The translations under genes were made by a program, and so were the position numbers. The notes beneath the pieces were generated by a model. The model made no database searches and was not told where the DNA came from. It saw only the letters and a list, made by a program, of their open reading frames with translations. This document shows positions 29,632 through 38,500 of a DNA stretch of 64,000 nucleotides, piece by piece; positions within the stretch are counted from its first letter, which is position 1; each line of letters opens with the position of its first letter. Source of the stretch: an uncultured Burkholderiales bacterium. GTDB taxonomy: Bacteria > Pseudomonadota > Gammaproteobacteria > Burkholderiales > Burkholderiaceae_C. The DNA lies in contig CAJBOO010000239.1 in NCBI GenBank assembly GCA_903956845.1, positions 1 through 64,000 of the forward strand, written 5' to 3'.

Positions 29632-30933
29632 ATGCTGTTTCCATTGCGCCGTTTCTTGTGCCGCCCGCTGTGCGTGGCCGCCATGGCTGTGTTGTCTGGC
29701 GGTGTGCAAGCCCAAGAAACCTTCAAGATCGGCATCGTCAGCTTTTTGTCCGGCCAAGCCGCTGAAAGCTTTGGCATCCCTGCCGTGAATGGCGCCAAAG
29801 TGTTGGTCGATGCTTTCAACAAGGGCCAAGCACCCGCGCCTTACAACAAAGTGGGCATTGGCGGGCTGCCCATCGAAGCCATCTATGTAGACGAGGCCGG
29901 TGGCGCCACCAAGCAAGTGCAAGAGTTGCGCAATCTGTACGAGCGCGAAAAGGTCGATGTGGTGATTGGCTATGTCGGCTCGGGCGACTGCTTGGCGGTC
30001 GCACCCGTGGCGGAAGAGCTGAAAAAATTCTTGATCCTCTACGACTGCGGCACACCGCGGATCTTTGAAGACAACAGCTTTCGCTATGTGTTTCGCACGG
30101 CAGCCCACGCCACCATGGACAACGTCGCCTTGGCCCGCTACCTGAAGGCGCGCAAGATTCCTGTGAAAACCTACAACATGATCAACCAAGACTATGCCTG
30201 GGGCCAAGACTCGCGCAAAGACTTCATGTTGTCCATGGCCTCGCTTTACCCCGAAGCCAAATCCGGTGTCGACCAGTTGCCCAAGTTTGGCGCGGGTCAG
30301 TACGGCACTGAAATTTCTGCCTTGATGTCGCAACCCGCCGACCTGGTGCATTCCAGTTTGTGGGGCGGCGACTTGCAAGCCTTCATCTTGCAAGCCGCGC
30401 CGCGCGGCCTGTTCAAAAAATCGCAAGTGGTGTTGGCCGCGGGTGACCACGTGCTGCCTGGTTTGGGCAACAAAGTGCCAGACGGCACGATCTTGGGTGC
30501 GCGGGGTGCTTATGGTTTGATGGCACCGCCGTCACCGCTCAACACCTGGTGGTGGGACACCTACACCAAAGCCAACAATGTGTACCCCGTGCAAGCGCCT
30601 TACCGCATGGCGCAAGCGCTCATGGGATTGAAGCTCGCGGCCGAAAAAGCCATGGTGCAAAACAAAGGCAAAAAGCCCTCGACCGAAATGCTGGCCGCGT
30701 CATTGCGTGGCAGCGAGTGGATGTCGCCTGCTGGCAAGATCCGCATGGCTTTGTCCAATGGCCAACAAGCCATCCAAGACACCGCGATTGGCCGCACCAA
30801 ATGGGACGAGTCCAAAAAAATGGTGATGCTCGAAGACATCCAGCGCTTTGATGCCGAGTGCGTCAATCCGCCGCTGAACGTGAAATCCGAAGACTGGCTC
30901 AAGTCGGGCTTTGCGGGCGCAAAGTGCAAATAA
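29632..30933 (+). CDS. Branched-chain-amino-acid-type ABC transporter, substrate-binding protein
   Basis: This 433-residue periplasmic binding protein (Peripla_BP_6, HAAT class) has a signal peptide ending in GGVQA-QETFKIGIVSFLSGQ. It starts after AGGAGTTGTCACC and begins a five-gene operon with two permeases and two ATPases. The mature part carries the usual FRTAAHATMDNVALARYL and QDYAWGQDSRKDF segments. HAAT binding proteins carry amino acids, urea, amides or aromatic acids, so the substrate is not assignable. The sequence is longer than typical LivJ. Confidence 0.9.
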   Translation: MLFPLRRFLCRPLCVAAMAVLSGGVQAQETFKIGIVSFLSGQAAESFGIPAVNGAKVLVDAFNKGQAPAPYNKVGIGGLPIEAIYVDEAGGATKQVQELRNLYEREKVDVVIGYVGSGDCLAVAPVAEELKKFLILYDCGTPRIFEDNSFRYVFRTAAHATMDNVALARYLKARKIPVKTYNMINQDYAWGQDSRKDFMLSMASLYPEAKSGVDQLPKFGAGQYGTEISALMSQPADLVHSSLWGGDLQAFILQAAPRGLFKKSQVVLAAGDHVLPGLGNKVPDGTILGARGAYGLMAPPSPLNTWWWDTYTKANNVYPVQAPYRMAQALMGLKLAAEKAMVQNKGKKPSTEMLAASLRGSEWMSPAGKIRMALSNGQQAIQDTAIGRTKWDESKKMVMLEDIQRFDAECVNPPLNVKSEDWLKSGFAGAKCK

Positions 30934-30969
30934 ACGCCCTGCACTTGCGCGGCTCAGCGGTTTAATCCC

Positions 30970-31866
30970 ATGCAGCTGGCGCTCACGATTGTGGTGGACG
31001 GCTTGAGCTATGCCTCATGGCTGTTCATCGTTGCCCTGGGATTGACCCTGGTGTTTGGTGTGCTCAAAATCCTCAACATCGCGCACGGCAGCTTTTACGC
31101 CTTGGGCGCTTACGCCGCTGCCAGCGCGGTCGCGGCGGCCAGCACCTTCAACAGCGTGCCCCAGCTTTCATTGGTGGCGATGTTGGCGGCTGCCATGGCC
31201 GTTGCCTTGTTGGTCGCCCCGGTCACCGAGCGCGGCTTGCTGCGGTTTTATTACGGTCGCGACGAGGTGTTGTTGGTGCTGGTCACCTACGCCATGTTCC
31301 TCATGCTCGAAGACGTGACCAAACTGATTTGGGGCGCCAACCCGTATTACGTGTCCGAGCCCTATGGCTTGTTTGGCAACATCGATATCGGCAGCCAAAG
31401 CTATGTCGGGTATGACCTGTTTTTGATGGCCCTGGCCGTGGTGGTGGGTGTGGTCGTTTGGTGGGGCTTGAACCGCACCCGTTTTGGCAAGATCGTGACG
31501 GCCGTGATCCACAGCCCCGAGGTGGCGTCGAGCATGGGCATCCAAGTCTCGCGGGTCTACATGGTGGCGTTTGGCATCGGTATTTTCTTGGCGGCCCTCG
31601 GTGGCGCATTCACCGCACCCATGATCTCGGTGCAGCCCGGCGTGTCGGTGGGCGTGATCATCATCTCGTTTGCCGTGGTCATCATCGGCGGCTTGGGCAG
31701 CATCGAGGGTGCGGCCATCGGTGCGCTGATCGTGGGCTTGGCCCGTGCGTTCGCGGTGCACCTGGTGCCGGTGGCCGAGTTGTTCTCGGTGTATGTGGTC
31801 ATGGCACTGGTGTTGATGTTGCGACCGCAGGGTTTGTTTCAGCGGATTCAGGCGAGAAAAATTTGA
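30970..31866 (+). CDS. Branched-chain-amino-acid-type ABC transporter permease (LivH-like)
   Basis: This 298-residue inner-membrane permease of the LivH group has about eight helices. LTLVFGVLKILNIAHGSFYALGAY near the N terminus is the hallmark LivH motif, and GGLGSIEGAAIGALIVGLARAF near the C terminus is the ABC-contact region. It lies 36 bp after the binding-protein gene and 2 bp before the second permease. Confidence 0.92.
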   Translation: MQLALTIVVDGLSYASWLFIVALGLTLVFGVLKILNIAHGSFYALGAYAAASAVAAASTFNSVPQLSLVAMLAAAMAVALLVAPVTERGLLRFYYGRDEVLLVLVTYAMFLMLEDVTKLIWGANPYYVSEPYGLFGNIDIGSQSYVGYDLFLMALAVVVGVVVWWGLNRTRFGKIVTAVIHSPEVASSMGIQVSRVYMVAFGIGIFLAALGGAFTAPMISVQPGVSVGVIIISFAVVIIGGLGSIEGAAIGALIVGLARAFAVHLVPVAELFSVYVVMALVLMLRPQGLFQRIQARKI

Positions 31867-31868
31867 CC

Positions 31869-32804
31869 ATGTGGGCTTTGGGCATTCGCGCGACCTTGAT
31901 CTTGCTGGCTTGCCTGGGGCTGGGCCTGTGGCTGCCCAAATGGTTGCAGTTCATGCTCACCATGGCCATGGCCAATGGCTTGGTGTCCTTGGGCATTGTG
32001 TTGTTGATGCGCGGCGGCGTGGTGCCGTTTGGGCAAGGCCTGATGGCGGCTTTGGGTGGCTATGCCGTGGCCCTGGCTTTCCAGCATGCAGGTTGGAACG
32101 ATGCCGTGGGTTTGCCGTTGATGGGCGGCTTGGTGGCCATGCTGGTCACCGCGCCCTTTGCGCCTTTGTTGGCGCGGTACCGTGGCATTTTCTTTTCCAT
32201 GCTGACCTTGGCTTTGTCGATGGTGGGGTATGGCATTTTGGTCAAGACCGAATCCTTGGGCGGCTCGGACGGCTTCAACATGGGGCGGGTCAGCTTGTTG
32301 GGTCAACCCTTGGCTGACCACCAAGTGGGCTACACCTTGTATGCGGTGACCTTGGGGTTTGGGGTGTTGGCGGGTGTGTTGGCCCGCATGTATTTCGCGT
32401 CCACCCGTGGCTTGGTCACACGCGCCATCCGCGACAACGAGCTGCGCGTGGAGTACATGGGCGGCTCGGTCAGCCAGACCATGGCGATCAATTTTCTGAT
32501 GGCGGCTTTTTTGGCAGGCATGGGCGGTGCGCTCGCGGTCATGGCGCTGGGTCACATTGACCCCAACTTCAGCTACTGGACCACGTCGGGCGAATACGTG
32601 TTCGTGGCGATTTTGGCGGGCAGCCAAAGCGTGGTGGCGGTGTTGCTTTCAGCCGTTGTGCTCGAGGTGGTGCGCTCTTTCTCGAGCTTGTATTTCCCCA
32701 CCACCTGGCAGTTTGCCCTGGGCCTGTTCTTGTTGCTGGTGATTCGCTTCTTGCCACTGGGCTTGGGCTCGCTGTGGCAGCCGCGGCGGGAGGATGCGCC
32801 ATGA
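31869..32804 (+). CDS. Branched-chain-amino-acid-type ABC transporter permease (LivM-like)
   Basis: This second permease of the transporter is 311 residues from the ATG at 31869 (MWALGIRATLILLACLGLG). The LivM-type signature is seen in GGVVPFGQGLMAALGGYAVAL, TRAIRDNELRVEYMGG and FLAGMGGALAVMALGHIDPNF. The open frame extends upstream into livH, but that part is antisense-like and not part of the protein. It overlaps the following ATPase gene by 4 bp. Confidence 0.92.
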   Translation: MWALGIRATLILLACLGLGLWLPKWLQFMLTMAMANGLVSLGIVLLMRGGVVPFGQGLMAALGGYAVALAFQHAGWNDAVGLPLMGGLVAMLVTAPFAPLLARYRGIFFSMLTLALSMVGYGILVKTESLGGSDGFNMGRVSLLGQPLADHQVGYTLYAVTLGFGVLAGVLARMYFASTRGLVTRAIRDNELRVEYMGGSVSQTMAINFLMAAFLAGMGGALAVMALGHIDPNFSYWTTSGEYVFVAILAGSQSVVAVLLSAVVLEVVRSFSSLYFPTTWQFALGLFLLLVIRFLPLGLGSLWQPRREDAP

Positions 32805-33571
32805 GCGACATCTTGCTTCATGCGCAGGGCTTGAACAAGCGCTTTGGTGCGGTCGTCGCGGCCCAAGACCTGCAGGTGCCGATCCGCGCGGGTGAGCGCA
32901 TCAGCTTGATTGGCAGCAACGGTGCGGGCAAAACCACATTCGTCAACATGATCACCGGCTACATCAAGCCAGACCAAGGTCGCATCGTGTTCGATGGCCA
33001 AGACATCACCGCCATGACACCGCGCCAAATCACCCGACTGGGCGTGGCGCGGTCGTTTCAAATCCCTCAGCTCTATCCCAGCCTCACGGTGTTGGAGAAC
33101 ATGCTGGTGGCGCAAACCTGCCACGACAACCGCTTGTCGCTGTGGCGCGCCGCGTCCACCGCGCAGTCGCGCGAGCGTGCCGAGGCCGTGTTGTCGCGTT
33201 TCAACCTGTTGGCGCAGCGCCACCGCTGGGTGGCCGAGTTGCCAGGCGGCATGCGCAAGTTGGTGGACATCGCGCTGGCCATGACCGGCGAGCCCAAGCT
33301 GTTGTTGTTGGATGAACCCACCAGCGGCGTGGCCGCCGAAGAAAAATTCCCCATGATGGACACGGTGATGCAAGCACTGGAGGGCCAGCCGCTGACCGCC
33401 TTGTTTGTCGAGCACGACATGGACATCGTGAGCCGTTACTGCGACCGGGTGATTGCTTTTTACAGTGGCCGCATCATTGCCGACGATGTGCCCGCCTTGG
33501 CGCTGGCCAATGCCGATGTGCGCCGCTACGTCACCGGTGAGCGCGACCCACAGGAGGCCGGCCATGCTTGA
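32801..33571 (+). CDS. Branched-chain-amino-acid-type ABC transporter ATPase (LivG-like)
   Basis: This 256-residue ABC ATPase starts at the ATG at 32801 after GGGAGGATGCGCC. Walker A is GSNGAGKTTFVN, the signature region is read as ELPGGMRKLVDIALAM, Walker B is LLLLDEPTSG, and the H-loop is LFVEHDMDIV. The family-typical ARSFQIPQLYPSLTVLENML is present. The signature lacks the usual LSGG (it is LPGG), as seen in several LivG homologues. It overlaps both neighbours. Confidence 0.92.
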   Translation: MSDILLHAQGLNKRFGAVVAAQDLQVPIRAGERISLIGSNGAGKTTFVNMITGYIKPDQGRIVFDGQDITAMTPRQITRLGVARSFQIPQLYPSLTVLENMLVAQTCHDNRLSLWRAASTAQSRERAEAVLSRFNLLAQRHRWVAELPGGMRKLVDIALAMTGEPKLLLLDEPTSGVAAEEKFPMMDTVMQALEGQPLTALFVEHDMDIVSRYCDRVIAFYSGRIIADDVPALALANADVRRYVTGERDPQEAGHA

Positions 33572-34208
33572 GCTGCGCGACCTGCATGTGGACATCGCGT
33601 CGGCGCAAGTGCTGCGTGGCTTTTCGCTGTCGCTGCCCCAAGGACACATGGTGGGTTTGGTCGGACGCAACGGGGCAGGCAAAACCAGCACCATGCGCAG
33701 CATCATGGGTCACTTGCCCGTGCGCCAAGGCCAACTGCACCTGGACGGTCAAGACCTGAGCCTGTTGCCGCCCGAGGCGCGGGCAGGCTTGGGTGTGGGC
33801 TACATGCCGGAAGACCGCGGGCTGGTGCCCGAATTGACCGTGGAAGAAAACATGCTGATCCCCTTGTGGGTCAGCAAAACCTTGGTGGTGCAAGACCGCA
33901 TGCGCTTGGTCTACCTGGTGCTGCCCGAGTTGAAAGAGATGTCGGACCGCCGGGCATTGCTGTTGTCAGGGGGCCAGCAAAAACTCGTGGCCTTGGGCCG
34001 CGCATTGGCGGTTGGGACACGTTTGCTGCTGTTGGACGAACCCTTTGAAGGGGTTGCACCTGCCTTGTCGATGCGCATCGCCGAGGTGTTGCACCAACTC
34101 AAGGGCGCCGATTTGTCGGTGCTGATATCACAGTCCGACTTGAACCACTCGAGTGGTTTGCTCGACGCCACCGTGGTGATCGAGCGCGGCGCGAACGCGC
34201 CCGCGTGA
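33564..34208 (+). CDS. Branched-chain-amino-acid-type ABC transporter ATPase (LivF-like, short)
   Basis: This 214-residue second ATPase starts at the ATG at 33564, overlapping livG by 8 bp. Walker A GRNGAGKTSTM, signature LLSGGQQKLVALGRAL and Walker B LLLLDEPFEG are intact. After VLISQSDLN it ends sooner than common LivF proteins (about 235 residues), with the tail VVIERGANAPA. The catalytic parts are complete, so it is probably functional. It is the last gene of the operon and is convergent with the flavoprotein gene. Confidence 0.9.
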   Translation: MLELRDLHVDIASAQVLRGFSLSLPQGHMVGLVGRNGAGKTSTMRSIMGHLPVRQGQLHLDGQDLSLLPPEARAGLGVGYMPEDRGLVPELTVEENMLIPLWVSKTLVVQDRMRLVYLVLPELKEMSDRRALLLSGGQQKLVALGRALAVGTRLLLLDEPFEGVAPALSMRIAEVLHQLKGADLSVLISQSDLNHSSGLLDATVVIERGANAPA

Positions 34209-34249
34209 GCGCCAGCCCTGAGGGGGCCCAGCGCTGCCGAACCGAGCCC

Positions 34250-35677
34250 TCAGTACACAAACACCTTGCCGGGGTTCATGATGTTGTGCGGGTCGAGCGC
34301 GTGCTTGATGGTGCGCATCATGCTCACGGCGCCCGCGCCTGCTTCGCTGACCAAGAAATCCATTTTGTGCAAACCGATGCCGTGCTCGCCGGTGCAGGTG
34401 CCCTCCAAAGCCAGTGCACGGGTCACCAGCTTGTGGTTGAGCTCCTCGGCGGTGGCGCGTTCTTGGGCGCTGTTGGGATCGATCAAATAACCAAAGTGGA
34501 AATTGCCGTCCCCCACATGGCCGACCAAAAAGTACGGAATGCCAGACGCGTCCACCTCGGCCACTGATTCGAGCAAGCAGTCGGCCAAGCGCGAAATGGG
34601 CACACAGGTGTCGGTGCTGATGGCGCGGCAGCCAGGCCGGCTTTGGATGCCTGCAAAGTACGTGTTGTGCCGCGCGGTCCACAAGCGGGTGCGGTCTTCA
34701 GGCGTGGTCGCCCATTCAAAGGCATGGCCTTGGTGGTCCTTGGCAATGTCTTGCACGGTTTCGGCTTGCTCTTTCACGCTCGCGGGCGAGCCATGGAACT
34801 CCATGAGCAGCATGGGTTGCTCGGGCAGCGTGAGTTTGGAATGCGCGTTGACCATGCGCACCGCGTTGGCGTCGATCAGCTCGACGCGGGCAATCGGGAT
34901 GCCCATTTGGATGATTTGTATCGTGGTGCGCACCGCCGCCTCGATCGAGGGAAACGAGCAAGTCGCGGCCGACACCGCTTCGGGCAAGGGGTAGAGTTTC
35001 AAGGTGATTTCGGTGATCACGCCCAAGGTCCCCTCGCTGCCCACCATCAGGCGCGTCAGGTCGTAACCTGCAGACGACTTGCGGGCGCGGGTGCCTGTGC
35101 GAATGACCTCGCCACTGGCGGTGACGACTTGCAAGCCCAGCACGTTTTCGCGCATCGTGCCGTAGCGAACCGCGTTGGTGCCGCTGGCGCGGGTTGCACT
35201 CATGCCGCCAATCGAGGCATCCGCGCCGGGGTCGATCGGGAAAAACAAGCCGGTGCTTTTGATCTCTTCGTTGAGCTGTTTGCGGGTGACACCGGCTTGC
35301 ACCGTGACCGTCAAATCTTCGGGGTTGACGGTGAGCACCTGGTTCATGCGGCTCAGGTCGATGCTGATGCCGCCTTCGACCGCCAGCAAATGGCCTTCTA
35401 AAGACGAGCCCACGCCAAAGGGAATGATGGGAACGTGGTGTGCAGCGGCCAGCGCGACCGCGCGGGACACATCCTCGGTGCTGAGCGCAAACACCACCGC
35501 GGCGGGTGGCGGCACGGTGGTGTAGGCCGACTCGTCGCGCCCGTGTTGTTCGCACACCGCGGGTGCGGTTGAACAGCGGTCACCAAAAGCGGCCTTGAGG
35601 GCGTCGAGCAGCGCTGGCGGCACCGGGCGTTGGTTGACGGCAGGCATCAGGTGTTGGGCGGTGTTGGGTGCGTTCAT
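34250..35677 (-). CDS. FAD-linked oxidase, GlcD/D-lactate dehydrogenase type
   Basis: This 475-residue flavoprotein starts at the ATG at 35677, after CAGGAGACACGCC. It has the VAO-type FAD domain (PFGVGSSLEGHLLAVEGGISIDL, GADASIGGMSATRASGTNAVRYG) and a C-terminal domain with HVGDGNFH and ACTGEHGIG-like (TGEHGIGLHKMDF) motifs. It oxidises a 2-hydroxy acid, probably glycolate or D-lactate. glcE and glcF lie 20 kb away, so it may be the GlcD partner encoded apart from them, or an independent dehydrogenase. It is divergent from the adenosyltransferase gene. Confidence 0.87.
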   Translation of the reverse strand: MNAPNTAQHLMPAVNQRPVPPALLDALKAAFGDRCSTAPAVCEQHGRDESAYTTVPPPAAVVFALSTEDVSRAVALAAAHHVPIIPFGVGSSLEGHLLAVEGGISIDLSRMNQVLTVNPEDLTVTVQAGVTRKQLNEEIKSTGLFFPIDPGADASIGGMSATRASGTNAVRYGTMRENVLGLQVVTASGEVIRTGTRARKSSAGYDLTRLMVGSEGTLGVITEITLKLYPLPEAVSAATCSFPSIEAAVRTTIQIIQMGIPIARVELIDANAVRMVNAHSKLTLPEQPMLLMEFHGSPASVKEQAETVQDIAKDHQGHAFEWATTPEDRTRLWTARHNTYFAGIQSRPGCRAISTDTCVPISRLADCLLESVAEVDASGIPYFLVGHVGDGNFHFGYLIDPNSAQERATAEELNHKLVTRALALEGTCTGEHGIGLHKMDFLVSEAGAGAVSMMRTIKHALDPHNIMNPGKVFVY

Positions 35678-35785
35678 GGCGTGTCTCCTGGTCAGCACAT
35701 TCTAGAAAGAAACCAGGCTTGGCAGGGGTTTGGCTGTCACGTCGGTTTGGCTGAGACAATGCGCCCAACATTCAGGGATTCGCAC

Positions 35786-36346
35786 ATGGGCAACCGACTC
35801 ACACAAATCGCCACCCGCACGGGTGACGACGGCACCACCGGCTTGGGCGACAACCGCCGCGTCAGCAAAAACAGCTTGCGCGTGCACGCCATGGGCGAGG
35901 TCGATGAACTCAACTCGCACATCGGTGTGCTGTTGTGCGAAGACATGCCAGAGGGAGTGCGCAGCTTGTTGGTTGAGGTGCAGCACCAACTCTTCAATTT
36001 GGGCGGTGAGCTCAGCATCCCCGGGTTTGAGTTGCTCAAAGCCGAGGCGGTGGTCGCTTTGGACCTGGCCTTGGCAACGCACAACGAAGCCTTGCCCAAA
36101 CTGCAAGAGTTCATCTTGCCTGCGGGCAGCCGCGCGGCCGCCTTGTCGCATGTCTGCCGCACCGTGGCGCGACGCGCTGAGCGGGCGGTGGTGGCACTCG
36201 GGGCAGAAGAAGCCCTGAACGACACCCCGCGGCAATACCTCAACCGCTTGTCCGACCTGATGTTTGTGCTCGCCCGCGTGCTCAACCGCGTGAACGGTGG
36301 CGATGATGTGTATTGGAAAAGCGAGCGGATGGCGGCGGGCAAGTAA
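35786..36346 (+). CDS. Cob(I)yrinic acid a,c-diamide/cob(I)alamin adenosyltransferase, PduO type
   Basis: The enzyme transfers the adenosyl group of ATP to cob(I)alamin, making coenzyme B12. The 186-residue protein has the PduO N-terminal ATP loop RTGDDGTTGLGDNRRVSK and the conserved helix segments VDELNSHIG and CRTVARRAERAVVAL, ending YLNRLSDLMFVLAR. No cobalamin biosynthesis genes lie nearby, so it probably serves salvage. No cobalamin riboswitch was recognised upstream. It is convergent with the lipoprotein gene. Confidence 0.93.
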   Translation: MGNRLTQIATRTGDDGTTGLGDNRRVSKNSLRVHAMGEVDELNSHIGVLLCEDMPEGVRSLLVEVQHQLFNLGGELSIPGFELLKAEAVVALDLALATHNEALPKLQEFILPAGSRAAALSHVCRTVARRAERAVVALGAEEALNDTPRQYLNRLSDLMFVLARVLNRVNGGDDVYWKSERMAAGK

Positions 36347-36366
36347 AGCCCCGCTGCGCCCGCCAA

Positions 36367-37968
36367 CTATTTCATGGGGATGAGTTTGCTGATGGTGTTG
36401 CCGCTGGACAGTGTTTTTTTCACGCCAGGGTTGGCTGGGTCTGCGCCCAGAGAAGCAATGACCGTGTTGCCTGACATCGCATGGGTGCCGATGAATTCCA
36501 CCACACAAGTGGAACTGACCGAAAACTTGGAAACCGCATAGTTGCTAGAGGCTGATAACACCACTGTTTGGCTGCCTGTTGAAAGCGTTGTTTCTCCGGG
36601 TGTGGTGATGGCGTATTTCACAATCACGTCTTTGTCAGCACTGTCTTTGGCCAGCACAAAAAACCCGGTGTTGCAAGATGCCATGTCATATACCTTGGTG
36701 ACGCCTGCAATGGTGATTTTGCGTGGGGCCATAGCGCCGGTTTGCTGAACCACTTCGGGGTTAAGCACTTCGGTCACAAAATTGGGTGTCGGGTTGTCAG
36801 TGGTGTTGAAAGTGGGCAATTGAAATGCGTAATTTCCGACCTTGACGGTTTTCAAGCAATTGCGGCCGCTGGATGCATTCAAAGGGTTGGTTGCCCAGTT
36901 GGCATTGAGGTAAACCACTGAGCGCAAAAAAGAGCCGTTGACTTGCTTGGTGTATTTTTTCAATACATAGCTTTCATCGGTGAAATAAAAACTGTCTTCT
37001 TCGGACAACGTTGCAGGGCCAACAAGGGTGCAGTTCAGGAATGTGTCGGGCAAGGTCTGAAAGTCACTGGCAGCGGTTCCCGAGGCCTTGTAAATTCGTT
37101 GCAAGTTTTGAAAAGCAACACCCGTGTAAATGTCCACATAAGCGTCACCTGCGGCGTTGACAATCAAACTTTGAATAGCGCCGTCGGTGACTCGGTCTGT
37201 CAATTTGAGAATGGAGATATTGGCCGGGTCCGTCAAGTTGACTTTGTATAAATGCCAGTCTTCATCCTGCATGTAAATGATTTCACCGGTTGCATTGGCT
37301 TGTATGGACGAGTTGCCATGTGCATCGCCACAGTTAGAAAAATCCTCGCACCAAGGCGGTAAGTTCAGGCAGTAAATTTTGCCGTCAGACTTTTGCAAAA
37401 CCAAGACAGGGCATTTGTTGGCGTCGCTGGTTCGGTCTATCGTGCCGTTGGCTGCTGGCTTGTACAAATCCTTGAATGCCAACAAGATGAACTTAGGCGT
37501 GTCGAGCATGCCGGTCAAGCGAGGCGCCAAAGGGTTGGTGCCCGGGGAAAGCAGGTCCAAGGAGACTGTGCTTCTGCCCCCTGTTTGGCTGTCGATGGAC
37601 TCGATCAAATTCAAGGAACTCAATTTACCTTGGGTGTCTAACGAGTAAATCAGGTTGTTCAGCTGGGCGGATGCCGTGGCTGATTGGATGCCAAACAGTG
37701 CATACAGAAAATCGCTGATTTGGGTGGCAGAGGCAATCTTGCTATCGGTGGTGACGCCAAAACCACCCATCATGATGACTTGCATCGCCTGCATGGTGTT
37801 GGATCCACCTGGTACCTGGGTAGAAAAAGTAGCCGTATTCAGGGCGCTGCTGGGTGCAGAGCCACTTCCCCCGCCCCCACCACCACAAGACAACAGGCAA
37901 AGCAGCAATAAAGTACTTGTCAGAAATTGGGTGATGTAGGTCATGTGAGTATTGTCAGTTTTAACCAT
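36367..37968 (-). CDS. Large lipoprotein of unknown function
   Basis: The 533-residue frame begins MVKTDNTHMTYITQFLTST and continues LLLLCLLSC, a lipoprotein signal with the lipid-accepting Cys followed by a GGGGGGSGS linker. A later ATG at 37944 is an equally good start. The body is rich in Asn, Ser and Thr with repeated beta-strand-like segments (for example GEIIYMQDEDWHLYKVNLTD, AAGDAYVDIYTGVAF), suggesting a WD/beta-propeller-like secreted fold. No family is recognised. It looks lower in G+C than its neighbours, which fits lateral transfer. A TTATCAATGATAA palindrome overlaps the upstream start. Confidence 0.75.
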   Translation of the reverse strand: MVKTDNTHMTYITQFLTSTLLLLCLLSCGGGGGGSGSAPSSALNTATFSTQVPGGSNTMQAMQVIMMGGFGVTTDSKIASATQISDFLYALFGIQSATASAQLNNLIYSLDTQGKLSSLNLIESIDSQTGGRSTVSLDLLSPGTNPLAPRLTGMLDTPKFILLAFKDLYKPAANGTIDRTSDANKCPVLVLQKSDGKIYCLNLPPWCEDFSNCGDAHGNSSIQANATGEIIYMQDEDWHLYKVNLTDPANISILKLTDRVTDGAIQSLIVNAAGDAYVDIYTGVAFQNLQRIYKASGTAASDFQTLPDTFLNCTLVGPATLSEEDSFYFTDESYVLKKYTKQVNGSFLRSVVYLNANWATNPLNASSGRNCLKTVKVGNYAFQLPTFNTTDNPTPNFVTEVLNPEVVQQTGAMAPRKITIAGVTKVYDMASCNTGFFVLAKDSADKDVIVKYAITTPGETTLSTGSQTVVLSASSNYAVSKFSVSSTCVVEFIGTHAMSGNTVIASLGADPANPGVKKTLSSGNTISKLIPMK

Positions 37969-37980
37969 TATCAATGATAA
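37968..37980. promoter_or_regulatory. AT-rich 6-1-6 palindrome at the lipoprotein gene start
   Basis: TTATCA-A-TGATAA overlaps the upstream ATG and lies 24-36 bp before the downstream ATG, where a -10 element would be. On the minus strand, GATAAT at 37973-37968 may be the -10. A regulator or simple promoter overlap is possible. The rest of the 112-bp gap to the cytochrome gene holds nothing recognised. Confidence 0.35.
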
Positions 37981-38080
37981 AAACGATAATGAGCTGGCAA
38001 AACCACCAAACTGAGCAGATGTGGGTTGGCGTTATGGGCATTCACATTTGCCCTGATACACGCCCCGCAATCAAAGAGTT

Positions 38081-38401
38081 TTACTTCTTCATCGCCAAAA
38101 TCCAATCGACCAAGAGGTTGATTTCCTGTTGGCTCAAATTGAGGAAGGCTGGCATCAAGCTGCGGCCACCGCCAGCCCAGACGCCTTTGCCGCCATTGCG
38201 GATTTTGTCGGCCAGGTAAGCCCGGGCATCAGGGTCGCCGTGGTATTTCTCAGCGATCTTCTCGTAGGAGGGCACGGACATGGTGTGTGTGTCAATGCTG
38301 TGGCAGCCCAAGCAGGCTTTCTCTTTGGCCAATGCCTGCGCATCTTGTTGGGCAAATGCAAAAACAGGTAAACAACAAATCACAACAGCCAGCAACTTCA
38401 T
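38081..38401 (-). CDS. Class I cytochrome c (cytochrome c551/c552-like)
   Basis: This 106-residue periplasmic electron carrier starts at the ATG at 38401 after GAAGGAA. The signal peptide is MKLLAVVICCLPVFAFAQ. The haem-binding CLGCH follows, and the axial Met ligand is in RSLMPAFLNLSQ. The fold is the small monohaem cytochrome c551 type that shuttles electrons to terminal oxidases or peroxidases. No obvious redox partner lies adjacent. Confidence 0.93.
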   Translation of the reverse strand: MKLLAVVICCLPVFAFAQQDAQALAKEKACLGCHSIDTHTMSVPSYEKIAEKYHGDPDARAYLADKIRNGGKGVWAGGGRSLMPAFLNLSQQEINLLVDWILAMKK

Positions 38402-38500
38402 GGGAAAAATTCCTTCAAATAGGGGGATTCTATTTTTTTTGGGCTGGGCCACCGATTCACGTTGATTTGACCTGTGCAGGACAGGGAGAAGCGGGGTCGG

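Noticed and set aside
37960-37995. Possible Fur box before the lipoprotein gene
   Set aside because: The half-sites (ATTATCA and TGATAA) are in the wrong order for the 7-1-7 Fur motif. Only a general palindrome is supported.
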